A stretch of 64,000 nt of DNA from UBA4615 sp964399635 (GTDB taxonomy: Bacteria > Pseudomonadota > Gammaproteobacteria > Burkholderiales > Burkholderiaceae_E), in contig CAYNRU010000022.1 in NCBI GenBank assembly GCA_964399635.1, forward strand, positions 67,160-131,159, read 5' to 3'. Below are positions 43,396 through 51,330 of this stretch, in pieces (the stretch's first letter is position 1; each line of letters begins with the position of its first letter). Below the pieces are notes generated by a model that saw only the letters and a list, made by a program, of their open reading frames with translations, did not search any database and had not been told where the DNA came from. The position numbers and the translations under genes are program-made.

Positions 43396-44184
43396 TCAGT
43401 ACCCCGGCTTGGGGCCCGAGGACGGCGTGCCGCGGATCTGGTCGCACCACGACTGCGCGGTGCCGCGCAGCATGGTGCCGTCGTTGGCCGGCACGATCAG
43501 GTCGAAGCCCATCGCGCGCATGTCGATCCCCATCTCCACGCCGGTGCAGAAGATGCCCGCGAACTTGCCGTGCGCCCGTGCCGACGCGAGGATCCGCGCG
43601 ATCGCGCCGCGCAGCGGGTCCTCGCGCCACTTCGGGGACGGCGGCACGCCGAGCGCGAGCGACAGGTCGGCCGGCCCGATGAACAGGCCGTCGATCCCCT
43701 CGACCGCCGCGATCGCGTCGAGGTTGGCGAGGCCCTGCGGCGTCTCGATCATCGCGAGCGCGAGCAGCTCGTCGTTGGCGTGTGCCGCGTAGTCGGACCC
43801 GCCGTAGAGCAGGCCGCGCGCCGGCCCGTAGGAGCGCCGGCCCGTGGGCGGGTAGCGCACCGCGTCGACCACCCGGCGCGCGTCCTCGGCGGTGTCGACC
43901 ATCGGCACGATCACGCCGTAGGCGCCGGAGTCGAGGATCTTGTTGATCTCGAAGAAGTTGTTCTCCGAGACCCGCGCGAGCGGCGTGGCCGGCGTCGAGG
44001 ACAGCGCCTGCAGCATCGGGATCGCCTGCTCCAGGTACACCTGCCCGTGCTGCATGTCGACCACCACGCCGTCGAAGCCGCCGTGCCCCATCAGCTCCGC
44101 CGAGTAGCTGTTGCCGATGCCGCACCAGCCCACCAGGGCCGTGCCGCCCGACGCCATCGTCGCCTTCACCGCGTTCCTGCGCAT
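43396..44184 (-). CDS. HpcH/HpaI family aldolase (2-dehydro-3-deoxyglucarate aldolase-like)
   Basis: Class II pyruvate-type aldolase of 262 residues. Landmarks: DGVVVDMQHGQ, the metal/substrate loop ALAMIETPQGLANLD (Glu) and GLFIGPADLSLALG (Asp), then GIFCTGVEMG. It would cleave a 2-keto-3-deoxy or 4-hydroxy-2-oxo acid to pyruvate plus an aldehyde; the exact substrate is not decidable. ATG at 44184 (MRRNAVKATMASGG) has GGGAGA 7 bases upstream; a longer upstream reading is rejected as non-conserved. Divergent from the monooxygenase by 194 bases; a shared control region is possible. Confidence 0.88.
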   Translation of the reverse strand: MRRNAVKATMASGGTALVGWCGIGNSYSAELMGHGGFDGVVVDMQHGQVYLEQAIPMLQALSSTPATPLARVSENNFFEINKILDSGAYGVIVPMVDTAEDARRVVDAVRYPPTGRRSYGPARGLLYGGSDYAAHANDELLALAMIETPQGLANLDAIAAVEGIDGLFIGPADLSLALGVPPSPKWREDPLRGAIARILASARAHGKFAGIFCTGVEMGIDMRAMGFDLIVPANDGTMLRGTAQSWCDQIRGTPSSGPKPGY

Positions 44185-44378
44185 CGCTTCGTCTCCCGGA
44201 GTGCGCCGAATGATACTGGCTGCCCGGGCGCGGGCGCGGTGCGCGGGCACCGATCGCGGAACCGGCGCGCCCGCGCGTTGACCCCGGCCTGTGCGCGGCC
44301 TACGATCCACGCCCGACGACGACCCGTCCACCCCGCCGAGCCGGCGGCCCGCCCACCCCGACGCCCCGGAGACCGTAC

Positions 44379-45581
44379 ATGAGCCTGACCCACGCATCCG
44401 CCGAGCGCGTCCTGGTGGCGGGCGGGGGCATCGGCGGCCTGGCCGCCGCGCTCGCGGTCGCGCGCCTCGGGCGCCCGGTGACGGTGATGGAGCAGGCCGC
44501 CGACATCGGCGAGATCGGTGCCGGGATCCAGCTCGGCCCCAACGCCTTCACCGCGTTCGACGCGCTCGGCGTGGGCGCCCGCGCGCGCGCCCGCTCGGTC
44601 TACGTCGAGCGGATGCTGATGATGGATGCGGTCGACGGCTCGACCGTCGCGTCACTGCCGGTGGGCGATGCGTTTCGCGAGCGCTTCGGCAACCCCTATG
44701 CGGTGATCCACCGGGCCGACGCGCACGGCTCGCTGCTCGAGGGCGTGCGCGAGGCGCCCGGCATCGAGCTGCTGACCTCGACCCGCATCGAGCGCGTCGA
44801 GCAGGACGAGGCCGGCGTCACCGCGATCGACCAGCACGGCCGGCGCCATCGGGGCGCGGCGCTCGTCGCCTGCGACGGCGTGCGCTCTGCGGTGCGCCGC
44901 CAGCTCGTGGGCGACCCGGTGAGGGTGTCGGGCCACGTCGTGTACCGCGCGGTCGTCGAGGCGGCCGACTTCCCCGCCGACCTGCGCTGGAACGCGCCGG
45001 TGGTGTGGTCAGGCCCCGACTGCCACCTCGTGCACTACCCGCTGCGCGGCGGCGAGCAGTACAACGTGGTCGTGACCTTCCACAGCCGGCAGGCCGAGAC
45101 CTGGGGCATCACCGAGGGCAGCGCCGAGGAAGTGCGCTCGTACTTCCAGGGCATCCTGCCGCAGCCGCGCCAGCTGATCGACCTGCCCAGGAGCTGGAAG
45201 CGCTGGGCCACCGCCGACCGCGAGCCGATCGGACGCTGGTCGTTCGGTCGGGTGACGCTGCTCGGCGACGCCGCGCACCCGATGCTCCAGTACCTCGCGC
45301 AGGGCGCCTGCATGGCGCTCGAGGACGCGGTGACCCTGGGCGAGGCGCTGCGCGCGCACGCCGACGACCCGGTCGGGGCCTTCGCGCGCTACGAGCGCTC
45401 GCGGGTGGCGCGGACCGCCCGCGTGGTGCTGTCGGCGCGCGAGATGGGCAGGCTCTACCATGCCCGGGGCGTGGAGCGCCTGGTGCGCAACGACCTCTGG
45501 CGCGGGCGCGAACCCGGGCGCTTCTACGACGCGCTCGAGTGGCTGTACGGCTGGCGCGCGCAGCACTGCCTGGCCGACTGA
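44379..45581 (+). CDS. FAD-dependent monooxygenase, 3-hydroxybenzoate 6-hydroxylase-like
   Basis: Group A flavin monooxygenase of 400 residues. FAD GxGxxG in VLVAGGGIGGLAAALAVAR, the second motif DGVRSAVRR, and the third motif GRVTLLGDAAHPMLQYLAQG. The QYLAQGACMALEDAV stretch and the C-terminal FYDALEWLYGWRAQH are characteristic of 3-hydroxybenzoate 6-hydroxylases, which make gentisate using NADH and oxygen. No gentisate dioxygenase, maleylpyruvate isomerase or hydrolase is next to it, so a salicylate- or 6-hydroxynicotinate-type monooxygenase remains possible. Confidence 0.75.
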   Translation: MSLTHASAERVLVAGGGIGGLAAALAVARLGRPVTVMEQAADIGEIGAGIQLGPNAFTAFDALGVGARARARSVYVERMLMMDAVDGSTVASLPVGDAFRERFGNPYAVIHRADAHGSLLEGVREAPGIELLTSTRIERVEQDEAGVTAIDQHGRRHRGAALVACDGVRSAVRRQLVGDPVRVSGHVVYRAVVEAADFPADLRWNAPVVWSGPDCHLVHYPLRGGEQYNVVVTFHSRQAETWGITEGSAEEVRSYFQGILPQPRQLIDLPRSWKRWATADREPIGRWSFGRVTLLGDAAHPMLQYLAQGACMALEDAVTLGEALRAHADDPVGAFARYERSRVARTARVVLSAREMGRLYHARGVERLVRNDLWRGREPGRFYDALEWLYGWRAQHCLAD

Positions 45582-45623
45582 GGGGCGCCTCGGGCCCGCG
45601 CCGGCCGCCGCGAGCGCGGCCAC

Positions 45624-46292
45624 TCAGAAGCCGATCGACACGCCCAGCAGCACCTCGCCCTGCGTGTAGGTGTCGCCGCGCAGGGACACCACGCACCCGC
45701 CCGAGCAGAAGAAGTCGCCGGAGCTGTTGACCAGCACCGCGTAGCCGCGGGCCTCGAGCCGCAGGCTGGCGCGCGCGCCCAGCGGCACCTGCCAGCCGAT
45801 GCCCAGGCTGATCGAGGGCCGGAACTCGGTCGACAGCCCGGACAGGCCCGGGCTGAACACCGACACACCGAGCCCCCCGGACAGGTAGGGCCCGCGCCCC
45901 GCCGGCCCCTCGAAGTAGTTGGTGCCGCCCAGGTGCAGGTGGGTCACGCCGACGGGCACCGTGCCGCCCGCCGGCAGGGCGAGCCGCGAGCCCTGGTGCG
46001 ACACGAAGACCTGCACCTGGCGCATCGCGTCGAGCCGCCGCTCGATGCTCGCCGCGAAGCTGCCCGACGGGTCGGTGTTCACCGCGCGGCCGGTCGAGGT
46101 GTCGGTGAAGCTGCCGCCGCTGCGCCACCCGCCGTACAGCGTCAGGGCCGCGCCCTCGCCGGCCAGCCAGGCCGACGGCGCTGCGGCGGACTGCTGCGGC
46201 GCGCTCACCTGGGCCGCAGCCGGCGGCGCGCAGGCCACCCCCGCCGTCGCCACCATCGCCGCGAGCGCGGCCCGTCGCGGCCCGCTGCTCAT
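45624..46292 (-). CDS. Predicted outer-membrane beta-barrel protein
   Basis: 222 residues. A signal peptide (ALAAMVATAGVACAPPAAAQ) is followed by alternating hydrophobic strands (LTLYGGWRSGGSFTD, RRLDAMRQVQVFVSHQG, PYLSGGLGVSVF, SISLGIGWQVPLG, LRLEARGYAVLV) and ends GEVLLGVSIGF with a terminal aromatic residue, as outer-membrane barrels do. It resembles small OmpW/opacity-type 8-stranded barrels, but I cannot assign a family. Two cysteines (FFCSGGC) may form a loop disulfide. ATG at 46292 overlaps the nudC stop (ATGA), so it is coupled to nudC. Confidence 0.7.
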   Translation of the reverse strand: MSSGPRRAALAAMVATAGVACAPPAAAQVSAPQQSAAAPSAWLAGEGAALTLYGGWRSGGSFTDTSTGRAVNTDPSGSFAASIERRLDAMRQVQVFVSHQGSRLALPAGGTVPVGVTHLHLGGTNYFEGPAGRGPYLSGGLGVSVFSPGLSGLSTEFRPSISLGIGWQVPLGARASLRLEARGYAVLVNSSGDFFCSGGCVVSLRGDTYTQGEVLLGVSIGF

Positions 46293-47158
46293 CGGGCCCG
46301 CATGCGCGCCAGGGTGTCGTCGATCAACGCGCGCGCGATGCTCAGGCGCGGTGGCATCTGCGGGAGCGCGTCCAGCGGGAACCACTGTGCGTCGGCCAGC
46401 TCGACCGGGTCGTGGCGCAACTCGCCGCCGGCGTACTCGGCGGTGAAGGCGATCATCAGCGAGTTGGGGAAGGGCCAGCTCTGGCTGCCGAAGTAGCGCG
46501 GGTTGCGGATCTCGACATTGGTCTCCTCGCGGACCTCGCGCGCGATGCACTCCTCGATGGTCTCGCCCGCCTCGAGGAAGCCGGCGAGCGCGCTGTAGCG
46601 GCCCGGCGGAAAATTGACGCCGCGCCCGAGCAGCAGCGCGTCGCCGCGCGTCACCAGCACCATCATCGCCGGCGAGATGCGCGGATAGACCGTCAGGCCG
46701 CAGGCCGGGCAGCGCTTGGCGCGCTCGCCGGCGGTCTGCTGCGTCGGCGTGCCGCAGGCGCCGCAGAAGCGGTGCGTGCGGTCCCACTCCAGCATCTGCA
46801 CGCCGCGCATCGAGATCGACAGCGTCTCGTCGTCGAGCATGCCGAACCAGTTGCGCAGGCCCGCCGCACGCCACCCCTCGGGCAGCCGGTCGGCGGGGTG
46901 GTCATCGGGCAGGGCCACCGCGACGTGGTCCTCGCCCTGGTGGCGGCCGATCGGCTGCACGCGCCCGGCGTCGAAGCCGAGCGCCCGCAGCATGCGCCAG
47001 CGCATCGGGCGGGGCTCGTCGAGGGTCTGCACCAGTGCGTCGCGCACGAAGAGGTGGACGATCGTCTCGTCGTGCAACTCGAGGTCGAGGGCGGGCTGGA
47101 AGTCGTCGGGGCTGCGGATCATCGGCGTCGGCGTCGGGAGGATCCGCCATTGTCCCAT
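46289..47158 (-). CDS. nudC: NADH pyrophosphatase / NAD-cap hydrolase NudC
   Basis: Nudix enzyme of about 290 residues that hydrolyses NADH to NMNH and AMP and removes NAD caps from RNA. The N-terminal domain ends in a four-cysteine zinc ribbon (FCGACG and CPACG). The Nudix box is GFLEAGETIEECIAREVREE with TNVEI following, and the NudC-specific SQSWPFPNSLM comes right after. The start is uncertain: ATG 47158 (MGQWRI) or ATG 47122 (MIRSPDDF); neither has a strong ribosome site. Divergent from the subtilase; coupled to the beta-barrel gene downstream. Confidence 0.93.
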   Translation of the reverse strand: MGQWRILPTPTPMIRSPDDFQPALDLELHDETIVHLFVRDALVQTLDEPRPMRWRMLRALGFDAGRVQPIGRHQGEDHVAVALPDDHPADRLPEGWRAAGLRNWFGMLDDETLSISMRGVQMLEWDRTHRFCGACGTPTQQTAGERAKRCPACGLTVYPRISPAMMVLVTRGDALLLGRGVNFPPGRYSALAGFLEAGETIEECIAREVREETNVEIRNPRYFGSQSWPFPNSLMIAFTAEYAGGELRHDPVELADAQWFPLDALPQMPPRLSIARALIDDTLARMRAR

Positions 47159-47376
47159 GGCCCGATCGCGCGCGTCGGCTGCGCGACCCCCTCGCCATCT
47201 CGCCCCGGCCGCCGGCGCACCCGGCAAGCGCGCCGTTCGTCGCGGCATCGGAGGGCGGGCCTGCAAGGTGTCGGATACTCCGCCCAGTCAGGCGCAACGC
47301 CCGGCGCCGGCCGGCCCGCCGCCGCCGAGGCCGACCGCGTCCGTGGAACAATGACCCAGTGGACCGAACCGACCGG

Positions 47377-49101
47377 ATGTCGAGCATGCAGCGAAGCAGG
47401 CGATGTGGTACGGCGGCAGGCATGGCCCTGCTGGCGGCGCTGCTGTCGGTCGGGGGCTGCGGCGGCGGGGGGGGCGATGCGCCCGCCGCCGTCGCATCGC
47501 CCGCGCCCCCTTCCGCTTCCGCGCCCGCCCCCGTCGCGTCGGCACCGCCCGCCGGCGCGTCGGTCAGCAGCCCTCCGCCCGCCGCCGCGCTGCCGTCCGG
47601 CACCGTCTCGGCCGGTCCGGGCTGCGCGCTCCAGTACACGCTCACCGCATCGCCGCTGCTCACCGGCGCCGATCCGCTGCTCGCCCAGCAGTGGCACCTG
47701 CAGAACGTCGGCCAGAACGGCGGCACGGTGGGGGAGGACCTGCGCGCGGTCCCCGCCTGGGCGCTCACCCGCGGCGCGGGCGCGCGTGTCGCGGTGATCG
47801 ACCAGTCGATCGACGTGCTGCACGCCGACCTCCGGCCCAACGTGGTGGACGGCGCGAGCCGCAGCTACCGACCGGGCAACGTGGGCAGCGCCTATCCCGT
47901 GCCCTGCACTGCCGACAGCTCGCACGGCACCGCGGTGGCCGGGCTGGTGGCCGCGCGCGACGGCAATGCGATCGGCGGCGCGGGCGTCGCGCCGCGCGCC
48001 GCGCTGGTCGGCCTGGACGCGCTGTCGGGCGGCACCGACGCCGACATCGCCGACGCGCTGAGCCGCGCGCCGGACGCCAACCTGATCTATCACAACAGCT
48101 GGGGTTCGCCCGACGACGGCGCGCTGCACGCGGCCGGCGCCGCCTTCGACGCGGCGATCGCCTCGGGCATCGCCACCGGGCGCGGCGGCAAGGGCTCGGT
48201 GTACGTGTTCTCGGCCGGCAACGGCGGCTGCTACGCGCGCCGCCGGACCACCAATGCCTGCATGGACGACGACGCCAACTACGACGGCTATACCAACGGC
48301 CGCGGCGTGATCGCGGTCTGCGCGGTCGACGACACCGGCCGCCGTCCCTACTACGGCGAGCCCGGCGCGACGCTGACGGTGTGCGCGCCCTCGTCCGGCG
48401 CCCGCGCGACGGGCATCACCACCACCGCGCCCGTGGACGCCTACACGAGCGGCTTCTCCGGCACATCCGCCTCGGCGCCGATGGTCTCGGGCGTGGTCGC
48501 GCTGATGCTGTCGGCCAACCCGTCGCTCACCTGGCGCGACGTCCGGCTGATCCTGGCCGGCACCGCGCGCCGCAACGACCCGACCGACGCCAGCTGGCAG
48601 GCTCCCGCCTACGGCTACCGGTTCAGCCATCGCTACGGCTTCGGCGTGGCCGACGCGCAGGAAGCGGTCCGGGCCGCATCCAGCTGGGTGTCGGTCGGCG
48701 GCAGCGCGGCGCAGCGCAGCTGCGGCCCCTATGCCGGCGCGCCCAACCGCGCGTTGGCCGACCCTCTGCCCGGCGGCATGCTGCAGCCGGTGGCCGACGC
48801 GATCGCCGTCGGCGGCTGCGCGATCTCGCAGATCGAGTGGGTGGAGGTCCGCCTGACCGCGCCGCACGCTTATCCGGGCGACCTGCGGCTGCGGCTCACG
48901 AGCCCCAACGGGCTGGTGAGCGAGCTGGCCGGCGCCCGGGCGTGCACCGGCGGCTGCGGCAGCTACGCCGACTGGCGTTTCGGGTCGGTGAGGCACCTGG
49001 GCGAGCCCGCCAACGGCAGCTGGACCCTCGAGGCCACCGACATGATCGCCGACGACGTCGGCACCTTCCAGGGCTGGAGCATCACCTTCCATGGCCGCTG
49101 A
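47377..49101 (+). CDS. Subtilisin-like (S8) serine protease, lipoprotein, with P domain
   Basis: 574 residues. A lipoprotein signal peptide ends LLSVGG|C28 followed by Gly; then an Ala/Pro/Ser linker to ~85. The S8 domain starts at DPLLAQQWHLQN. The triad is visible: D142 (VAVIDQSID), H183 (SSHGTAVAG) and S364 (GTSASAPMVSG). After ~445 a C-terminal proprotein-convertase P domain follows (HAYPGDLRLRLTSPNG, GSWTLEATD, GTFQGWSITFHG). There is no I9 or other prodomain before the catalytic unit, although most secreted subtilases need one. The next gene encodes a prodomain-like protein. ATG 47377 chosen; ATG 47386 also possible. Confidence 0.9.
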   Translation: MSSMQRSRRCGTAAGMALLAALLSVGGCGGGGGDAPAAVASPAPPSASAPAPVASAPPAGASVSSPPPAAALPSGTVSAGPGCALQYTLTASPLLTGADPLLAQQWHLQNVGQNGGTVGEDLRAVPAWALTRGAGARVAVIDQSIDVLHADLRPNVVDGASRSYRPGNVGSAYPVPCTADSSHGTAVAGLVAARDGNAIGGAGVAPRAALVGLDALSGGTDADIADALSRAPDANLIYHNSWGSPDDGALHAAGAAFDAAIASGIATGRGGKGSVYVFSAGNGGCYARRRTTNACMDDDANYDGYTNGRGVIAVCAVDDTGRRPYYGEPGATLTVCAPSSGARATGITTTAPVDAYTSGFSGTSASAPMVSGVVALMLSANPSLTWRDVRLILAGTARRNDPTDASWQAPAYGYRFSHRYGFGVADAQEAVRAASSWVSVGGSAAQRSCGPYAGAPNRALADPLPGGMLQPVADAIAVGGCAISQIEWVEVRLTAPHAYPGDLRLRLTSPNGLVSELAGARACTGGCGSYADWRFGSVRHLGEPANGSWTLEATDMIADDVGTFQGWSITFHGR

Positions 49102-49714
49102 CCCCGTGCGCCGTCCGATCGGCGAACCCGCCGCAGCGGCGCTGCCCGCGGCGCCGTTCGCGGCGCTGCTGTGTCTCGCGATGTTGTGCGCCGCGCCGGC
49201 GGGGCCGGCGCTCGCCGGGCCGCCGCCGGGCCCGGCGAGCGGGCCGGCGCCGCTGGTGGACAAGCCCGCGTCGGTGGCCAAGCGCGCCGCGCCGACCCAC
49301 GCCTGGCGGGACGGCGCCGCCACGCGCCCCCTGACGCTCGATCCGTCGATGCAGGCGGACTTTTCGCCCAAGGCCGCGGGCGCGGCGCCGGGCGCGGTGC
49401 TGCGCCCGGCCGGCGGGGCGCTCAAGGATGTGCCGCTGGCGCTGCAGTCGCCGGTGCTGCGCGACGACGCGGGTCGCGCGCGCGCGCTGCCGGGCGGGGT
49501 GATGGTGGTGCTCGCCGAGCCGCTCGACGAGGCGCAGGCCCGGGCGCTGATCGAGCGCCACGGCGCGGTGCCGCTGCGCCGCATCGCCGACCGGGTGTGG
49601 CTGCTCGAGGCGCCAGCGGGTCTGGCCGCGCTCGATCAGGCGAACCGGCTGGCCGCGACCGGCGCCTTCGCAGGCGTGCAGCCGAACTGGTGGGTGGAGC
49701 GCAGCCTCAAGTAG
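49091..49714 (+). CDS. Secreted prodomain-like protein, possible trans-acting foldase/inhibitor of the adjacent subtilase
   Basis: 207 residues; the start overlaps the protease gene by 11 bases. A signal peptide-like helix (FAALLCLAMLCAAPAGPALA) is followed by a variable linker. The C-terminal 80 residues (LPGGVMVVLAEPLDEAQARA, IERHGAVPLRRIADRVWLLE, TGAFAGVQPNWWVERS) look like the N-terminal prodomain of fervidolysin/S8-type proteases, which normally sits just upstream of a QQWHL-type catalytic start in the same chain. Here the two parts are separate genes in reverse order. Inference: it folds and/or inhibits the protease in trans. I see no catalytic residues of its own. Confidence 0.65.
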   Translation: MAADPVRRPIGEPAAAALPAAPFAALLCLAMLCAAPAGPALAGPPPGPASGPAPLVDKPASVAKRAAPTHAWRDGAATRPLTLDPSMQADFSPKAAGAAPGAVLRPAGGALKDVPLALQSPVLRDDAGRARALPGGVMVVLAEPLDEAQARALIERHGAVPLRRIADRVWLLEAPAGLAALDQANRLAATGAFAGVQPNWWVERSLK

Positions 49715-49776
49715 GCCCGAGCGGGCCTCGGGCGGCCGAACCGAAACGGCGCCCGGCGATACCGGACCCCGCGCCC

Positions 49777-49980
49777 TCAGGCCCGCGCGCCGGCCTGCTC
49801 GCCGCCGTGCGACGCCGACAGCCCGGCGATGGCGATCCTGCGGCGCAGGTAGGTGGGCTGGTCGAGCTCACGAACCTGCTCGCGCGACAGCACCGACGCG
49901 CCGCCCGGCGCGCTCAGTGCGATGCCGGTGCGTGCCCGGCGGGACCACAGCGCACTGCGCCAATCGATCAGCTTGTTCAT
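49777..49980 (-). CDS. Small protein of 67 residues behind LexA boxes
   Basis: Not a family I recognise. Reads MNKLIDWRSALWSRRART at the start, then VLSREQVRELDQPTYLRRRI and a Gly/Ala end. It is amphipathic and basic, with no membrane helix. A good AGGAG lies 7 bases before the ATG, and two tandem LexA-type operators (50026-50056) lie 46-76 bases upstream. This argues for a real, damage-inducible gene despite its size. A SulA-like division inhibitor role would be a guess; nothing in the sequence shows it. Confidence 0.6.
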   Translation of the reverse strand: MNKLIDWRSALWSRRARTGIALSAPGGASVLSREQVRELDQPTYLRRRIAIAGLSASHGGEQAGARA

Positions 49981-50025
49981 CCGGAGTCTCCTGCTGCGGC
50001 CGCCGGGCGGTCCGCGTCCGATTCA

Positions 50026-50056
50026 CTGTATGGATCGACACTGTACGAACATACAG
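50026..50056. promoter_or_regulatory. Tandem LexA (SOS) boxes
   Basis: CTGT-ACGAACAT-ACAG at 50041-50056 is a perfect CTGT-N8-ACAG LexA operator. A second site CTGT-ATGGATCG-ACAC (50026-50041) abuts it, one base short of consensus, sharing the base at 50041. The pair lies between the divergent 67-codon gene (ATG 49980) and the SnoaL-like gene (ATG 50150) and could control either; distance favours the small gene. Confidence 0.68.
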
Positions 50057-50149
50057 TCATGCCGCGCAAGCCCCCTGACGCACCGGCGCCACAGCCGCTG
50101 GTATCGTGGCGCCGGACCGCCGCCGCGGCCCGCACCCGGAGGACGACCC

Positions 50150-50635
50150 ATGGCATTCGACACGCTGCTCGCACGCTTCGCGGCGGCCGCGCAGGCGCAC
50201 GACGGACCCGGCCTTGCCGCGCTCTTCGAGCCGGACGGCTGCTACGACGATTACTTCTTCGGGCGCCACGTCGGGCGCGACGCCATCGCGGCGATGCTCG
50301 ACCGCTTCCACGTCGGTGGCGAGGCCTTCTTCTGGACCTTCGCCGATCCCGCAATCGCCGGCGACGTCGGCTATGCGAGCTACTGCTTCAGCTACCTGTC
50401 GCGCGAGCCCGAGAGCGCGGGCGCGCTGGTGGCCTTCGACGGGATCGCCCGCTTGCGGCTGCGCGGTGGCCTGATCGCCGAATACGGCGAGGTCTTCGAC
50501 CGCGGCGTGGCGTTCTCGCAGCTCGGCTACGCATCCGCGCGGACGGCGAAGCTGCTCGCGCGCTATGCGGCGGCCACGCGAGAGGCGCCTGCAATGCAGC
50601 GCCACCTGGCGCAGCGCGCCGCGCGGGCCGGCTGA
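50150..50635 (+). CDS. SnoaL/NTF2-like domain protein
   Basis: 161 residues with the features of an NTF2-like cone fold: LLARFAAAAQAHDGPGLAALFEPDGCYDDYFFG, then GRDAIAAMLDRFH, and closing strands LVAFDGIARLRLRGGLIAEYGEVFD. Such proteins are small-molecule isomerases, hydratases or dehydratases, or non-enzymatic binders; nothing here fixes the role. ATG at 50150 has GGAGGA 8 bases upstream. The divergent upstream region holds LexA boxes, so SOS control is conceivable. Confidence 0.72.
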   Translation: MAFDTLLARFAAAAQAHDGPGLAALFEPDGCYDDYFFGRHVGRDAIAAMLDRFHVGGEAFFWTFADPAIAGDVGYASYCFSYLSREPESAGALVAFDGIARLRLRGGLIAEYGEVFDRGVAFSQLGYASARTAKLLARYAAATREAPAMQRHLAQRAARAG

Positions 50636-50636
50636 C

Positions 50637-51164
50637 TCAGGGCTCGTCCCCGGTCTGCTCCCCGGCCTGCGCCGAAGGCAGGTCGAGCCGCATCGCGAGC
50701 ACGTAGGCGGGGCCCCCGGCGACCGCGTCCGGGCCGCGCCCGAGGACGCCCTCGAACTGCACGCGCAAGGTCGACTCGCCGGCCACGAGGCGCGCGCGCG
50801 CCTGCGCGGGCGGCATCTCCACCGGGCCGTCGGCGGTCTGCCAGGTCGCGCCCTGCCAGGTGAGCCGCCGGTCGTCGGCCTCCCACAGCAGCGCCACCGT
50901 CGTGACCGCGCCGCGCAGGATGGCGCTCTCGGCGCGGCAGTGCGCGCTGCCTGCCCAGACCGGCTCGTCTGCTCGGTCCCCGAGCGGCTCGAGCGCGGTC
51001 CACGCCACCCTGCTGCAGCGCGCGTCGATCGGCTGCGCATCGGCCCGCGCCGCGACCGCGCCGTGCGCCTGCAGCGGCGCGGCACGCGCCGGCAAGTCGG
51101 GCAGCGGTGCCGACGCCAGCATGATCAGCGACGCGATCAGCGCGCACAGCCTCGGGTCGGGCAT
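50637..51164 (-). CDS. Hypothetical secreted protein, 175 residues
   Basis: Family not recognised. A signal peptide (LCALIASLIMLASAPLPDLPARA) precedes a mature part with two cysteines (RCSRV, AHCRAE) that could pair in the periplasm. The middle has beta-rich stretches (TTVALLWEADDRRLTWQGATW, STLRVQFEGVLG) and the end is polar. ATG at 51164 has GGGAGA upstream. It is convergent with the SnoaL-like gene, 1 base between stops, and divergent from the ABC exporter. Confidence 0.6.
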   Translation of the reverse strand: MPDPRLCALIASLIMLASAPLPDLPARAAPLQAHGAVAARADAQPIDARCSRVAWTALEPLGDRADEPVWAGSAHCRAESAILRGAVTTVALLWEADDRRLTWQGATWQTADGPVEMPPAQARARLVAGESTLRVQFEGVLGRGPDAVAGGPAYVLAMRLDLPSAQAGEQTGDEP

Positions 51165-51330
51165 CGACGTCTCCCACGGTGGACCGCCTGGAAGACATTG
51201 GGCGCGCCGGCGACCCCGCGGGCAATCCCGCGATCCGGGTATGCCCGGCGCCGGGCCGAGGTTCCGCACCACCCGCGCGGCCCCGTCGCGCGACCCGATA
51301 CACTGGGGCCGCCTCCGTTCACGGCACAGC

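Noticed and set aside
50058..50706. Open reading frame starting MPRKPPDAPAPQ right after the LexA boxes on the plus strand
   Set aside because: It runs in another frame through the SnoaL-like gene and is Arg-rich without family features; the gene at 50150 has the ribosome site and the fold.
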